Source of the DNA: Pseudonocardia halophobica
GTDB lineage: Bacteria > Actinomycetota > Actinomycetes > Mycobacteriales > Pseudonocardiaceae
Direction: 5' to 3'
Length of the DNA: 64,000 bases
NCBI RefSeq assembly: GCF_027922425.1
Contig: NZ_BSFQ01000006.1
Coordinates: 1 to 64,000 of the forward strand
Shown in pieces: positions 20,306 to 28,538 of this stretch (position 1 is its first letter; every line of letters begins with the position of its first letter). The position numbers and the translations under genes were made by a program. Below the pieces are notes generated by a model. The model searched no databases and was not told the origin of the DNA. It was given only the letters and a program-made list of their open reading frames with translations.

Positions 20306-21304
20306 ATGACCGACGTCAGCCCGGACCGATCGTCCCGATCCTTGCGCAGGCACGGGGCGGGGCGGAGTCCGGACGGGACGTCGGACCGGTCGGCAGAGCC
20401 GACGTCGCCGCAGTCGTCGGGGCAGTCGTCGGGGCAGCCGACGGGCGGCGTCGGCGAGAAGGTGGGCGAGGTCGCCGGGTCCGTCGGCACGGCCGCCCGC
20501 GGCGCGCACCGGCACGCGGCGAAGGCGGCCCGCAGCGAGCCCGTGCGCAAGGGTGCCCGGGTCGGGATCGCCGCCAACGGCGTGCTGCACCTGCTCATCG
20601 CGTGGCTGGCGCTGCAGGTGGCGCTGGGCGGCGGCGGTCAGGCGGACCAGAGCGGCGCGATCACCACGCTCGCGCAGCAGCCCTTCGGGCGGGTGCTGCT
20701 CTGGGTGCTGTTCGTCGGCTTCGTGGCCGTGGTCCTGTGGCGGCTGTCGACCGCGCTCTTCGGCTTCGGCTACGTGGAGGACAAGAAGAAGAAGCTGGTC
20801 AAGCGCCTGGTCAGCGCGGGCCAGGCGGTCGTCTACGCCGCGCTGGCGGTCCTCACCGTGCGCGCGGCGATGCAGGGGAACGCGGGCGGCGGCGGGGGTA
20901 GCAAGGCCACCGCGGGCGTGCTCGGGCTGCCCGGCGGCCAGGTGATCGTCGGGATCATCGGCGTCGGTGTGGTGGTCGGCGGCGCCGTGATGATCTGGCA
21001 CGGCGCGAAGAAGAAGTTCACCGAGGACCAGGACCTCGCCGGCGTCCACCCGCACGCGCGGAAGGTCGACGAGCGCACCGGCCAGGTCGGTTTCATCGCC
21101 AAGGGGATCGCGATCGGCGTGCTGGGCGGGCTGATCGTCTCCGCGGCCGTCACGTTCGACCCGGCCAAGGCCAACGGGCTCGACAGCGCGCTCAAGACGC
21201 TCGCCGGCCAGCCCTTCGGCGTCGTGCTGCTCGGTCTGGTGGCGCTCGGGATCGCGGCCTACGGCATCTTCTGCTTCTTCGACGCGAAGTACCACCGGGT
21301 CTGA
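20306..21304 (+). CDS. DUF1206 domain integral membrane protein
   Basis: The 332-residue protein has a polar, Ser/Gly-rich N-terminal tail of about 75 residues, then about six membrane helices arranged as three repeated helix pairs, as in DUF1206 proteins (ARVGIAANGVLHLLIAWLAL; RVLLWVLFVGFVAVVLWRL; GQVGFIAKGIAIGVLGGLIV). Basic loops with EDKKKK and HGAKKKFTED separate the pairs. The family's function is unknown. A CGGAGGAACC ribosome site precedes the ATG. It is probably its own transcription unit, with hairpins on both sides. Confidence 0.85.
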   Translation: MTDVSPDRSSRSLRRHGAGRSPDGTSDRSAEPTSPQSSGQSSGQPTGGVGEKVGEVAGSVGTAARGAHRHAAKAARSEPVRKGARVGIAANGVLHLLIAWLALQVALGGGGQADQSGAITTLAQQPFGRVLLWVLFVGFVAVVLWRLSTALFGFGYVEDKKKKLVKRLVSAGQAVVYAALAVLTVRAAMQGNAGGGGGSKATAGVLGLPGGQVIVGIIGVGVVVGGAVMIWHGAKKKFTEDQDLAGVHPHARKVDERTGQVGFIAKGIAIGVLGGLIVSAAVTFDPAKANGLDSALKTLAGQPFGVVLLGLVALGIAAYGIFCFFDAKYHRV

Positions 21305-21307
21305 GGC

Positions 21308-21323
21308 CCGTCCGATCGGACGG
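21308..21323 (+). terminator. 16-bp palindrome after the DUF1206 gene
   Basis: CCGTCCGATCGGACGG is a perfect palindrome starting 4 bases after the stop. It could act as a short terminator stem or a protein site. Confidence 0.45.
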
Positions 21324-21338
21324 TGTGACCGGTCGGGT

Positions 21339-21371
21339 GCGTACTTTTCCGCGCAGGTCGCGTACTTTTCC
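21339..21371 (+). repeat. Direct repeat GCGTACTTTTCC x2 upstream of ecm
   Basis: Perfect copies at 21339-21350 and 21360-21371 are 21 bp apart, two helical turns. They lie about 60 to 90 bases before a TACGAT -10 candidate (21428-21433) of the ecm gene. The spacing fits a regulator site, but none is known to me for this sequence. Confidence 0.55.
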
Positions 21372-21461
21372 ACCCAGACAGGTGTGACGACGTCCGTTCG
21401 TCGGGGGTGGCGGAGGCTACCGGCCAGTACGATCCGGGGGTCTTCGACGTGGAGGTGTCCG

Positions 21462-23477
21462 GTGCCGTACCCGACCGATCGAGAGCGCGACCGCCCCTGG
21501 GTGATCCGGACCTACGCCGGACACTCGTCGGCGGAGAAGTCCAACGCGCTCTACCGGCGCAATCTCGCCAAGGGGCAGACGGGGCTGTCCGTCGCGTTCG
21601 ACCTGCCGACGCAGACCGGCTACGACCCGGACGACGAGCTCGCCAAGGGTGAGGTCGGCAAGGTCGGCGTGCCGGTCAGCCACATCGGCGACATGCGCAC
21701 GCTCTTCGACGGCATCCCGGTCGCCGAGGCCAACACCTCGATGACGATCAACGCCCCGGCGATGTGGCTGCTCGCGCTCTACGTCGCCGTCGCCGAGGAG
21801 CAGGCCGAGGCCTCCGGTCTCGACCACGCGGAGGTGCGCGCCAAGCTGGCCGGCACCACGCAGAACGACATCGTCAAGGAGTACCTGTCCCGCGGGACGT
21901 ACGTGTTCCCGCCGGCGCCGAGCCTGCGGCTGATCACGGACATGGTGGCCTGGTCGGTCACCGAGATCCCGAAGTGGAACCCGATCAACATCTGCAGCTA
22001 CCACCTGCAGGAGGCGGGCGCCACGCCGGCGCAGGAGCTGGCCTACTCGCTGTCGACCGCCATCGCGGTGCTGGACTCGGTGCGCGACTCCGGGCAGGTG
22101 CCGCAGGAGCGGTTCGGCGACGTCGTCGGGCGGATCTCGTTCTTCGTCAACGCCGGGCTGCGGTTCGTCGAGGAGATGTGCAAGATGCGCGCCCTCGGCC
22201 GGCTGTGGGACACCATCACCCGCGAGCGCTACGGCGTCGAGAACCCGAAGCAACGGCGGCTGCGGTACGGCGTCCAGGTCAACTCGCTGGGGCTCACCGA
22301 GGCCCAGCCGGAGAACAACGTCCAGCGGATCGTGCTGGAGATGCTCGCGGTCACGCTGTCCCGGGACGCGCGCGCCCGGGCGATCCAGCTGCCCGCGTGG
22401 AACGAGGCGCTCGGCCTCCCGCGGCCGTGGGACCAGCAGTGGGCGCTGCGCATGCAGCAGGTGTTGGCCTTCGAGACGGACCTCCTCGAGTACGAGGACA
22501 TCTTCGAGGGCTCGCACGTCATCGAGGCCAAGGTGTCCGAGCTGGTCGAGGCCGCGCAGGCGGAGATCGACCGGGTGCAGGAGATGGGTGGCGCGGTCGC
22601 GGCCGTCGAGAACGGTTACATGAAGGGCGAGCTGGTCACCTCGCTCGCCGAGCGCCGCCGCCGCATCGAGTCCGGCGAGGACGTGGTGGTCGGCGTCAAC
22701 AAGTTCGACACCACCGAGCCCAGCCCGCTGCAGGGCGAGGGCGGGGCGATCGAGACCGTCGACCCGGCCACCGAGGCGGCCGCGATCGCGGCGATCGAGG
22801 AGTGGCGGGCGTCGCGGGACCGGGCCGCGGTGTCCGAGGCGCTGGCGAGGTTGCAGGACGCGGCCAAGACGGACGAGAACCTCATGCAGGTCTCGATCGA
22901 CTGCGCCAAGGCGGGCGTGACGACCGGTGAGTGGGCCGGGGCGCTGCGCGAGGTGTTCGGGGAGTTCCGGGCGCCGACCGGGGTGTCGGCGGCCGTCGCT
23001 TCGGGGGAGGCGGCCGTGGAGATCGCAGAGGTGCGCGAGCGGGTCCGGGCGACCGGCGACGAGCTGGGGTCGCGGCTGCGCATGCTGGTGGGCAAGCCGG
23101 GGCTCGACGGGCACTCCAACGGCGCCGAGCAGGTCGCCGTGCGCGCCCGGGACGTCGGCTTCGAGGTCGTCTACCAGGGGATCCGCCTCACCCCGGCGCA
23201 GATCGTCGCGGCCGCGGTGCAGGAGGGCGTGCACGTCGTGGGGCTGTCGGTGCTGTCCGGCTCGCACCTCGAGGTCGTGCCGGCGGTCGTCGAGGGCCTG
23301 CGGGCCCAGGGCGCCGACGACGTCCCGGTCATCGTCGGCGGCATCATCCCGGCCGACGACGCCGCGGCCCTTCGCGAGAAGGGGGTGGCGGCGGTCTTCA
23401 CGCCGAAGGACTACCAGCTCACCGAGATGATGGACGAGATCGTCACCCTCGTCCGCCGGGAGCACGGGCTGGACTGA
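21462..23477 (+). CDS. ecm: Ethylmalonyl-CoA mutase (Ecm/MeaA), adenosylcobalamin-dependent
   Basis: Ecm rearranges (2R)-ethylmalonyl-CoA to methylsuccinyl-CoA in the ethylmalonyl-CoA pathway of acetyl-CoA assimilation. The 671-residue single chain has the acyl-CoA mutase barrel (RTYAGHSSAEKSNALYRRNL, TGLSVAFDLPTQTGYDPDDE, GTTQNDIVKEYLSRGT) and a C-terminal B12 domain with DxHxxG as Asp549, His551 and Gly554 in KPGLDGHSNG, then GLSVLSGSH and VGGIIP. The start is GTG 21462, 5 bases after GGAGGT. Longer in-frame starts have no similarity. The sequence follows MeaA/Ecm rather than methylmalonyl-CoA mutase throughout. Its partners ccr, epi and meaB lie about 20 kb downstream. Confidence 0.92.
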   Translation: MPYPTDRERDRPWVIRTYAGHSSAEKSNALYRRNLAKGQTGLSVAFDLPTQTGYDPDDELAKGEVGKVGVPVSHIGDMRTLFDGIPVAEANTSMTINAPAMWLLALYVAVAEEQAEASGLDHAEVRAKLAGTTQNDIVKEYLSRGTYVFPPAPSLRLITDMVAWSVTEIPKWNPINICSYHLQEAGATPAQELAYSLSTAIAVLDSVRDSGQVPQERFGDVVGRISFFVNAGLRFVEEMCKMRALGRLWDTITRERYGVENPKQRRLRYGVQVNSLGLTEAQPENNVQRIVLEMLAVTLSRDARARAIQLPAWNEALGLPRPWDQQWALRMQQVLAFETDLLEYEDIFEGSHVIEAKVSELVEAAQAEIDRVQEMGGAVAAVENGYMKGELVTSLAERRRRIESGEDVVVGVNKFDTTEPSPLQGEGGAIETVDPATEAAAIAAIEEWRASRDRAAVSEALARLQDAAKTDENLMQVSIDCAKAGVTTGEWAGALREVFGEFRAPTGVSAAVASGEAAVEIAEVRERVRATGDELGSRLRMLVGKPGLDGHSNGAEQVAVRARDVGFEVVYQGIRLTPAQIVAAAVQEGVHVVGLSVLSGSHLEVVPAVVEGLRAQGADDVPVIVGGIIPADDAAALREKGVAAVFTPKDYQLTEMMDEIVTLVRREHGLD

Positions 23478-23494
23478 GCTCGTGATGCACGGTC

Positions 23495-23524
23495 GGGGAG
23501 CGGAACGTCCGGATTCCGCTTCCC
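23495..23524 (+). terminator. Terminator after ecm
   Basis: GGGGAGCGGAA at 23495-23505 pairs with TTCCGCTTCCC at 23514-23524, 11 bp with one G-U pair and an 8-base loop. Confidence 0.65.
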
Positions 23525-23622
23525 GCACGGCGTGTGGGGCGGCACCGCCGAGTCATGATCACGATCTGGGCGGCGTCGCCCTCGGTGAGCGAGGCCGGCG
23601 GGTGTGGGAGTAGGCACGGCGG

Positions 23623-23656
23623 GTGTGCCGCGCTCGCTGGCGTGTGCCGCGCTCGC
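23623..23656 (+). repeat. Short direct repeat GTGTGCCGCGCTCGC x2
   Basis: Copies at 23623-23637 and 23642-23656 have a 19-bp period, in the 292-base gap between ecm and the convergent repeat-protein gene. Less perfect copies flank them. I see no gene in this gap. Confidence 0.6.
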
Positions 23657-23769
23657 CGGGGTGTACCAGGCGCCACCGGGTCTGCTGCCGGCGGCCGCCT
23701 GCACGGGAGCCCGGCGGACGCCTGGAGGTCGGGCGTTTCGCTGGTGCGCGGCGCCGGGGGCGCCCGCGG

Positions 23770-25134
23770 TCAGGCCTCCTCGCGCTCCTCGCCCCGGCGG
23801 CGGAAGAAGCTGAAGCCGGGGATGCCGTTGACGGCCTGCCGCACGCCCTTGAGCTCCTCCAGCAGCTCGTGGACGTCCGGGCCGACCCGGTCGAGCGTGG
23901 CGAGGATCGGCATGATGTCGGTCTCGAGGTGCTCGGTGAGCGCCGGGAGCTGGTCGACCATGCGGATCGCGGCGTGCAGCTCCTCCTCGGAGAACTCGTC
24001 GACGAACTTCGTCGCCAGCGGCGCGGCACGCTCCGCGATGGGGCGGTAGGTCGCCAGCAGGGCGCCCGCCTGCTCGCTGAGCCCGGAGGCGTCGCCGACG
24101 AGCTTGTCGGCGCGGTCGGCGACCGCGGCGGCCCGCTCGATCACCCCGGAGGCGTCGTCCGCGACGGAGCCCGCATTGGTGACGATGGTCCGCGCGTCGT
24201 CCGCCACCGAGCCGGCAGAGGCGACGAGGCGTTCGGCGTCGGCGGCCACGGCCCCGACCCGCGTGATCAGTTCCTCGGCCGATCCGGCGGTCTCGGTCAC
24301 CCGGGTGATGAGCTCCTGGGCCGACTCGGCAGTGCCCCCCACCCGTCCGAGCAGCGACTCGGCCGACTCGGCAGTGCCGGCGACCCGGGTGATGAGCTCC
24401 TCGGCCGACTCGGCGGTGCCACCGACCCGGCCGATGAGCGACTCGGCCGACTCGGCGGTGCCGGAGACCCGGGTGATCAGTTCCTCGGCGGACTCCGCGG
24501 TGCCACCCACCCGGCCGATCAAACCCTCGGCGGATTCGGCGGTGCCGGTGACCCGCGTGATGAGCTCCTCGGCGGACTCCGCAGTGCCACCCACCCGGCC
24601 GATGAGCGACTCGGCCGACTCGGCGGTGCCGGCGACCCGGGTGATGAGCTCGTCCGCACTGCCCGCGGTGCTGGTGACCTGCGCGATCAGCTCGTCGGCC
24701 GTGCCCGCGGTCCCGCGGACTCCCGCGACGAGCCCCTCGGCCTCCTCCGCGACCGCACCGACGCGCGCGACGAGCGCCTCGGCGTCGGACGCGGTGGTGG
24801 TGACGCGGGTGATCAGCGCCGTCGCCTCGGTGGCGACACGGTCCACACGCCGCACCAGACCCTCCGCCGTGCCGGCGACGAGCTCGACCCGGCCGATCAG
24901 CCCGTCGGCACGGTCCGCGACGCCCTCGACGCGGTCGAGCAGCCCCTCGACCCGGCCCGCGATGCCGTTGACCCGGGCGAGCAGGGTCGAGACCTCGTCG
25001 AGCAGCCCGACGGTCCGCTCCGGCAGCCCGGCCGCGACGCCGACCGCCTCGCCGGTCCACCCGGCGACGGCCCGCGCCCCGTCGAGCAGGTCCGCGGGAC
25101 CCGGGACGGGCAGGCCGGCGATGCGAAGTGCCAT
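23770..25134 (-). CDS. Coiled-coil protein of about twenty 14-residue repeats
   Basis: This 454-residue protein (MALRIAGLPVPGPADLLDG and on) has no enzyme motif I recognise. Its middle, residues about 70-350, is a chain of 14-residue units of the type GTAESAEELITRVx, eleven near-identical and eight or nine degenerate. They predict a long two-heptad helical rod. The non-repeated C-terminal domain (LHAAIRMVDQLPALTEHLE to VRQAVNGIPGFSFFRRRG) resembles that of a family of uncharacterised actinobacterial helical proteins. The start at 25134 has a GGGAGGAT site. An extension to 25302 is not supported. The antisense frame, rich in Ser/Ala/Pro, is an artefact of the repeats. Confidence 0.75.
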   Translation of the reverse strand: MALRIAGLPVPGPADLLDGARAVAGWTGEAVGVAAGLPERTVGLLDEVSTLLARVNGIAGRVEGLLDRVEGVADRADGLIGRVELVAGTAEGLVRRVDRVATEATALITRVTTTASDAEALVARVGAVAEEAEGLVAGVRGTAGTADELIAQVTSTAGSADELITRVAGTAESAESLIGRVGGTAESAEELITRVTGTAESAEGLIGRVGGTAESAEELITRVSGTAESAESLIGRVGGTAESAEELITRVAGTAESAESLLGRVGGTAESAQELITRVTETAGSAEELITRVGAVAADAERLVASAGSVADDARTIVTNAGSVADDASGVIERAAAVADRADKLVGDASGLSEQAGALLATYRPIAERAAPLATKFVDEFSEEELHAAIRMVDQLPALTEHLETDIMPILATLDRVGPDVHELLEELKGVRQAVNGIPGFSFFRRRGEEREEA

Positions 25135-25290
25135 GCGGCGATCCTCCCGTATCCGCGCCGCCACGGCCGCGCCACCCGCGCCCGTCGGGCCGCGCCGATC
25201 ACTCTCCGGCACCACCGCTGCCCCCGGTCGGTGCGGTACGTCGCCGTTCGTCACAGTCCCGTAACGACCGTCCGTCACCACCGCCAGCCT

Positions 25291-25319
25291 TTGACCAGTC
25301 ATGATCGACCACCTAGGTT
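25291..25319 (+). promoter_or_regulatory. Promoter of ehuBCDA (TTGACC - 17 bp - TAGGTT)
   Basis: A -35 TTGACC at 25291-25296 and a -10 TAGGTT at 25314-25319 are separated by 17 bp, the ideal vegetative spacing. Transcription would start near 25326 and give a leader of about 80 bases before ehuB. Confidence 0.6.
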
Positions 25320-25408
25320 CGATCTCCGTTGCCGGTCACCGGCGCAGGGGGTGTGCCCGGTCCGGCCAGCTCGAGACGCCGTCGTCGACAGCCGAAGGGG
25401 TGCCTGCC

Positions 25409-26320
25409 ATGTCCGGATCCGCCTGGACCCGCCGAGAGTTCTTCCGTCGCAGCGCGATCGCCGGGGCCGTCGCCCTCGGAGGCCCGGTTCTGCTGTCGGC
25501 CTGCACGCAGACCAGCACGGGTGGTGCCGGCGCGGGTGGCACGCTCGACCGCGCGAAGTCCGCCGGCACGATCAAGGTGGGTATCGCCAACGAGGCGCCC
25601 TACGGGTTCACCGACAGCACCGGGAAGGTGACCGGCGAGTCCGTCGAGGTCGGCCGCGCGGTGATGAAGAACCTGGGTGTCAACGACATCCAGGCGACCA
25701 CCGTGGACTTCGGCTCCCTCATCCCCGCGCTCAACGCCAACCAGTTCGACATGGTCACCGCGGGCATGTTCATCAACGCCCAGCGCTGCCAGAACGCCGC
25801 GTTCTCCACCCCGGACTACACCGCGCCGACGGCCTTCCTCGTCCCGACCGGCAACCCGGACGGCGTGGCGACCTTCGAGGACATCAAGAACAAGAACCTG
25901 CGGCTCGCGGTTCTCAGTGGCGCGGTCGAGCAGGGGTACGCCCAGAAGAGCGGCATCCCGGACAGCCAGATCCAGGTCTTCGACTCGCAGAACACGCTGC
26001 TGCAGGCCGTGACCTCGGACCGGGCCGACGCGGCGGCGCTGACGAACATCTCGCTCAACGACGTCGTCGCCAAGAACCCCGGCTCGAACGTCGAGGTGAC
26101 CAAGGGCTTCTTCCCCACGATCGACGGGGCCCAGACGGTCTCCGCCGGCGCCTTCGTGTTCCGCAAGGCCGACACCGACCTCGTCAACGCCTTCAACGCG
26201 GAGCTGACGAAGCTGCACCAGAGCGGACAGTGGCTGCAGATCGTCACCCCGTTCGGGTTCACCGAGGACAACCTGCCGGGCGCGGACGTCACGACCGAGA
26301 AGCTCTGCGCGGCCGCCTGA
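25409..26320 (+). CDS. ehuB: Ectoine/hydroxyectoine-type ABC transporter substrate-binding lipoprotein
   Basis: EhuB captures ectoine or 5-hydroxyectoine outside the membrane for an importer. The 303-residue protein has an N-terminal RREFFRR signal with hydrophobic stretch and a lipobox LLSAC, so it is a lipoprotein. A periplasmic-binding fold follows (KVGIANEAPYGFTDSTGKVTGE, NQFDMVTAGMFINAQRC, ADAAALTNISLNDV). The ATG at 25409 is chosen because the signal begins there. It heads ehuB-ehuC-ehuD-ehuA. Ectoine is inferred from similarity and gene order; another amino-acid-like solute is possible. Confidence 0.85.
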   Translation: MSGSAWTRREFFRRSAIAGAVALGGPVLLSACTQTSTGGAGAGGTLDRAKSAGTIKVGIANEAPYGFTDSTGKVTGESVEVGRAVMKNLGVNDIQATTVDFGSLIPALNANQFDMVTAGMFINAQRCQNAAFSTPDYTAPTAFLVPTGNPDGVATFEDIKNKNLRLAVLSGAVEQGYAQKSGIPDSQIQVFDSQNTLLQAVTSDRADAAALTNISLNDVVAKNPGSNVEVTKGFFPTIDGAQTVSAGAFVFRKADTDLVNAFNAELTKLHQSGQWLQIVTPFGFTEDNLPGADVTTEKLCAAA

Positions 26321-26339
26321 GGGTCCGGCTCGGTCCACG

Positions 26340-27068
26340 GTGGAGAACCTCCCGCAGATCGTCGGCGTCCTGTCCGACGGCCTCCCCGAGACCGTCATCG
26401 CGACGCTCGGGGGCGTGCTGCTGACGATCATCCTGTCGATCGTGGCGGGCCTGCTGCTGCTCTCGTCGTCGCGCACGGTGCGCGGGGTGACCCGGGTGTA
26501 CGTGGAGGGCTTCCGCGGCACGTCCGAGGTGGTCCAGCTGTTCTGGATCTACTTCGTCCTGCCCGTGCTGGTGGGCTTCCAGCTGCTGCCGCTCTTCGCC
26601 GGCATCGTGGTGCTGGGGCTCAACCACGGCGCGTACGGCGCGGAGATCGTGCGCGGCGCCGTCCGGTCGGTTCCGCGCGCCCAGTACGAGGGCGCGATCG
26701 CGCTGAGCCTCTCGCCGGCGCAGCGGATGCGGCGCGTGATCCTGCCGCAGGCGGTCGTGGAGATGCTGCCGCCCTTCAACAACCTGTTCATCCAGCTGCT
26801 GAAGTCCTCGGCGATCCTCGCCCTGATCACCGTGCCCGAGGTGACCCGGCAGGCGCGGGAGGTGCTGATCCCGAACTTCGGCGCGGACACCCTGCTGATC
26901 TTCGGCGTCACCTTCGTGATCTACCTGGTGCTCGCCGCGCTGATCACGCTGGTGATGCGGCTGCTGGAGCGGATGGCCTCGGCGCGGCTGGGCCGCAGGC
27001 CCTCCCGTGCGGCGCGGGCGGCGGCGCGGGCGGCCGGCCCGACCGGGACCGAGGGGGTCGCGGTCTGA
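26340..27068 (+). CDS. ehuC: Ectoine-type ABC transporter permease EhuC
   Basis: One of the two membrane subunits of the importer, of the polar amino-acid (HisM) type. The 242-residue protein has about five helices and the EAA loop as GAIALSLSPAQRMRRVILPQAV, which contacts the ATPase. The Arg/Ala-rich tail is not conserved. It starts with GTG 19 bases after ehuB, and its stop overlaps the ehuD ATG by one base. Confidence 0.87.
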   Translation: MENLPQIVGVLSDGLPETVIATLGGVLLTIILSIVAGLLLLSSSRTVRGVTRVYVEGFRGTSEVVQLFWIYFVLPVLVGFQLLPLFAGIVVLGLNHGAYGAEIVRGAVRSVPRAQYEGAIALSLSPAQRMRRVILPQAVVEMLPPFNNLFIQLLKSSAILALITVPEVTRQAREVLIPNFGADTLLIFGVTFVIYLVLAALITLVMRLLERMASARLGRRPSRAARAAARAAGPTGTEGVAV

Positions 27069-27724
27069 TGCCGCTCTGGGACTGGAACTACGCCTTCGAG
27101 ATCCTGCCGGACCTGCTCTGGGCGCTGGTCACGACGATCGAGATCACGCTGCTCGGCTCGGTGGTCGCGCTCCTGCTCGGCCTGGTGTTCGCGGTGCTGC
27201 GGCGCCTGCACATCCCGGTGCTGGACCAGGTGCTGTGGGCCTTCATCGAGGTCGTCCGCTCGACGCCGCTGCTGGTCCAGGTCTTCTTCCTGTTCTTCGT
27301 GCTGCCCCAGTTCGGGGTCACGCTGAGCGCGTTCGTGGTCGGCGTCGTGGGGCTGGGCGTGCACTACGCGACCTACACGTCCGAGGTGTACCGCGCGGGC
27401 ATCGACGCGATCCCGAAGGGCCAGTGGGAGGCGTGCACCGCGCTGTCGCTGCCGCGCCTGCGGATCTGGACCGGGGTCATCCTGCCCCAGGCGGTCCCGC
27501 GCGTGCTGCCGGCGCTGGGCAACTACGTGATCTCGATGTTCAAGGAGGTCCCGCTGCTGCTGGCGATCGGCGTGGTCGAGGTCGTCAACGAGGCGCGGGA
27601 GCTCGGCTCGCTGACCTTCCGCTACACCGAGCCCTACACCATCGCCGGCCTGCTCTTCCTGCTGCTGAGCTACCCGGCGTCCATGCTGGTCCGACGACTG
27701 GAGCGCCGCCGTGTCCACGCCTGA
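27068..27724 (+). CDS. ehuD: Ectoine-type ABC transporter permease EhuD
   Basis: The second membrane subunit, 218 residues with about five helices. It shows FIEVVRSTPLLVQVFFLFFVLPQ and the EAA loop ACTALSLPRLRIWTGVILPQAV typical of HisMQ permeases. It overlaps ehuC by one base and ehuA by 14 bases, so the three are translationally coupled and should pair as a heterodimer. Confidence 0.87.
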   Translation: MPLWDWNYAFEILPDLLWALVTTIEITLLGSVVALLLGLVFAVLRRLHIPVLDQVLWAFIEVVRSTPLLVQVFFLFFVLPQFGVTLSAFVVGVVGLGVHYATYTSEVYRAGIDAIPKGQWEACTALSLPRLRIWTGVILPQAVPRVLPALGNYVISMFKEVPLLLAIGVVEVVNEARELGSLTFRYTEPYTIAGLLFLLLSYPASMLVRRLERRRVHA

Positions 27725-28499
27725 CACCACCGAGCCGATGATCGTGTTCGACGGCGTGGAGAAGCGCTTCGGGTCGAACGTCGTGCTCAAGGACCTCCAT
27801 TTCACGGTGGCGCCGGGCGAGCACGTCACGCTGATCGGCCCCTCCGGCTCGGGCAAGACGACGATCCTGCGCCTGCTCATGACCCTCGAGCAATGCAACG
27901 AGGGCACGATCTCGGTGGGCGGGCGCTACCTGTCCCACGAGATGCGCGGCGGCAAGCTCGGCCCGCCACGCGAGAAGTACCTGCGGGACGTCCGCAAGCA
28001 CATCGGGATGGTCTTCCAGCAGTTCAACCTGTTCCCGAACATGACCGTGCGGGGCAACCTGATCGAGGGCCCGACGCGGGTGCTGGGCCTGTCGAGGGAC
28101 GAGGCGAACGGCCGGGCCGAGGAGCTGCTGGACCTCGTCGGGCTCAAGGAGAAGATCGACGCGCACCCCACCCAGCTCTCCGGCGGGCAGCAGCAGCGGG
28201 TCGCGATCGCCCGGGCACTGGCGATGCGGCCCGACGTCCTGCTGCTCGACGAGGTGACCTCGGCGCTGGACCCCGAGCTCGTCGCCGGGGTGCTGAAGCT
28301 GTTGCAGGACATCGGCGACACCACCGACATCACCATCCTCTGCGTGACCCACGAGATGGGCTTCGCGCGGGACTTCTCGCACCGGGTGATGATGTTCGAC
28401 GGCGGCCGGGTGCTCGAGGACGCGCCTCCCGCCAAGCTCTTCACCGACCCGGACCACCAGCGCACCCGGGACTTCCTGCACGCCGTCCTGAACCACTGA
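27711..28499 (+). CDS. ehuA: Ectoine-type ABC transporter ATP-binding protein EhuA
   Basis: The ATPase that powers the importer. In 262 residues it has Walker A GPSGSGKT, the Q-loop MVFQQFNLFPNM, the ABC signature LSGGQQQRVAIARAL, Walker B VLLLDEVTSALDPE and the switch His in CVTHEMGFA. It starts inside the end of ehuD. A strong hairpin 11 bases after the stop ends the operon and separates it from a convergent EhuB-like gene. Confidence 0.9.
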   Translation: MSTPDTTEPMIVFDGVEKRFGSNVVLKDLHFTVAPGEHVTLIGPSGSGKTTILRLLMTLEQCNEGTISVGGRYLSHEMRGGKLGPPREKYLRDVRKHIGMVFQQFNLFPNMTVRGNLIEGPTRVLGLSRDEANGRAEELLDLVGLKEKIDAHPTQLSGGQQQRVAIARALAMRPDVLLLDEVTSALDPELVAGVLKLLQDIGDTTDITILCVTHEMGFARDFSHRVMMFDGGRVLEDAPPAKLFTDPDHQRTRDFLHAVLNH

Positions 28500-28510
28500 C
28501 CCGTGCGCGA

Positions 28511-28534
28511 CAACTGCCCCTAGAGGGGCAGTTG
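28511..28534. terminator. Bidirectional terminator between ehuA and the second binding protein
   Basis: CAACTGCCCCT (28511-28521) pairs perfectly with AGGGGCAGTTG (28524-28534) around AG. It lies between two convergent genes that end at 28499 and 28539. Its 3' side continues into GCCACTCACA, which is also the outer arm of the 48-bp palindrome at 44846. Confidence 0.75.
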
Positions 28535-28538
28535 CCAC

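Noticed and set aside
24104..25264. Plus-strand frame of 386 codons rich in Ser/Ala/Pro opposite the repeat protein
   Set aside because: The minus strand has a good ribosome site, heptad-patterned helices and a conserved non-repeated C-terminal domain; the plus frame mirrors the repeats.
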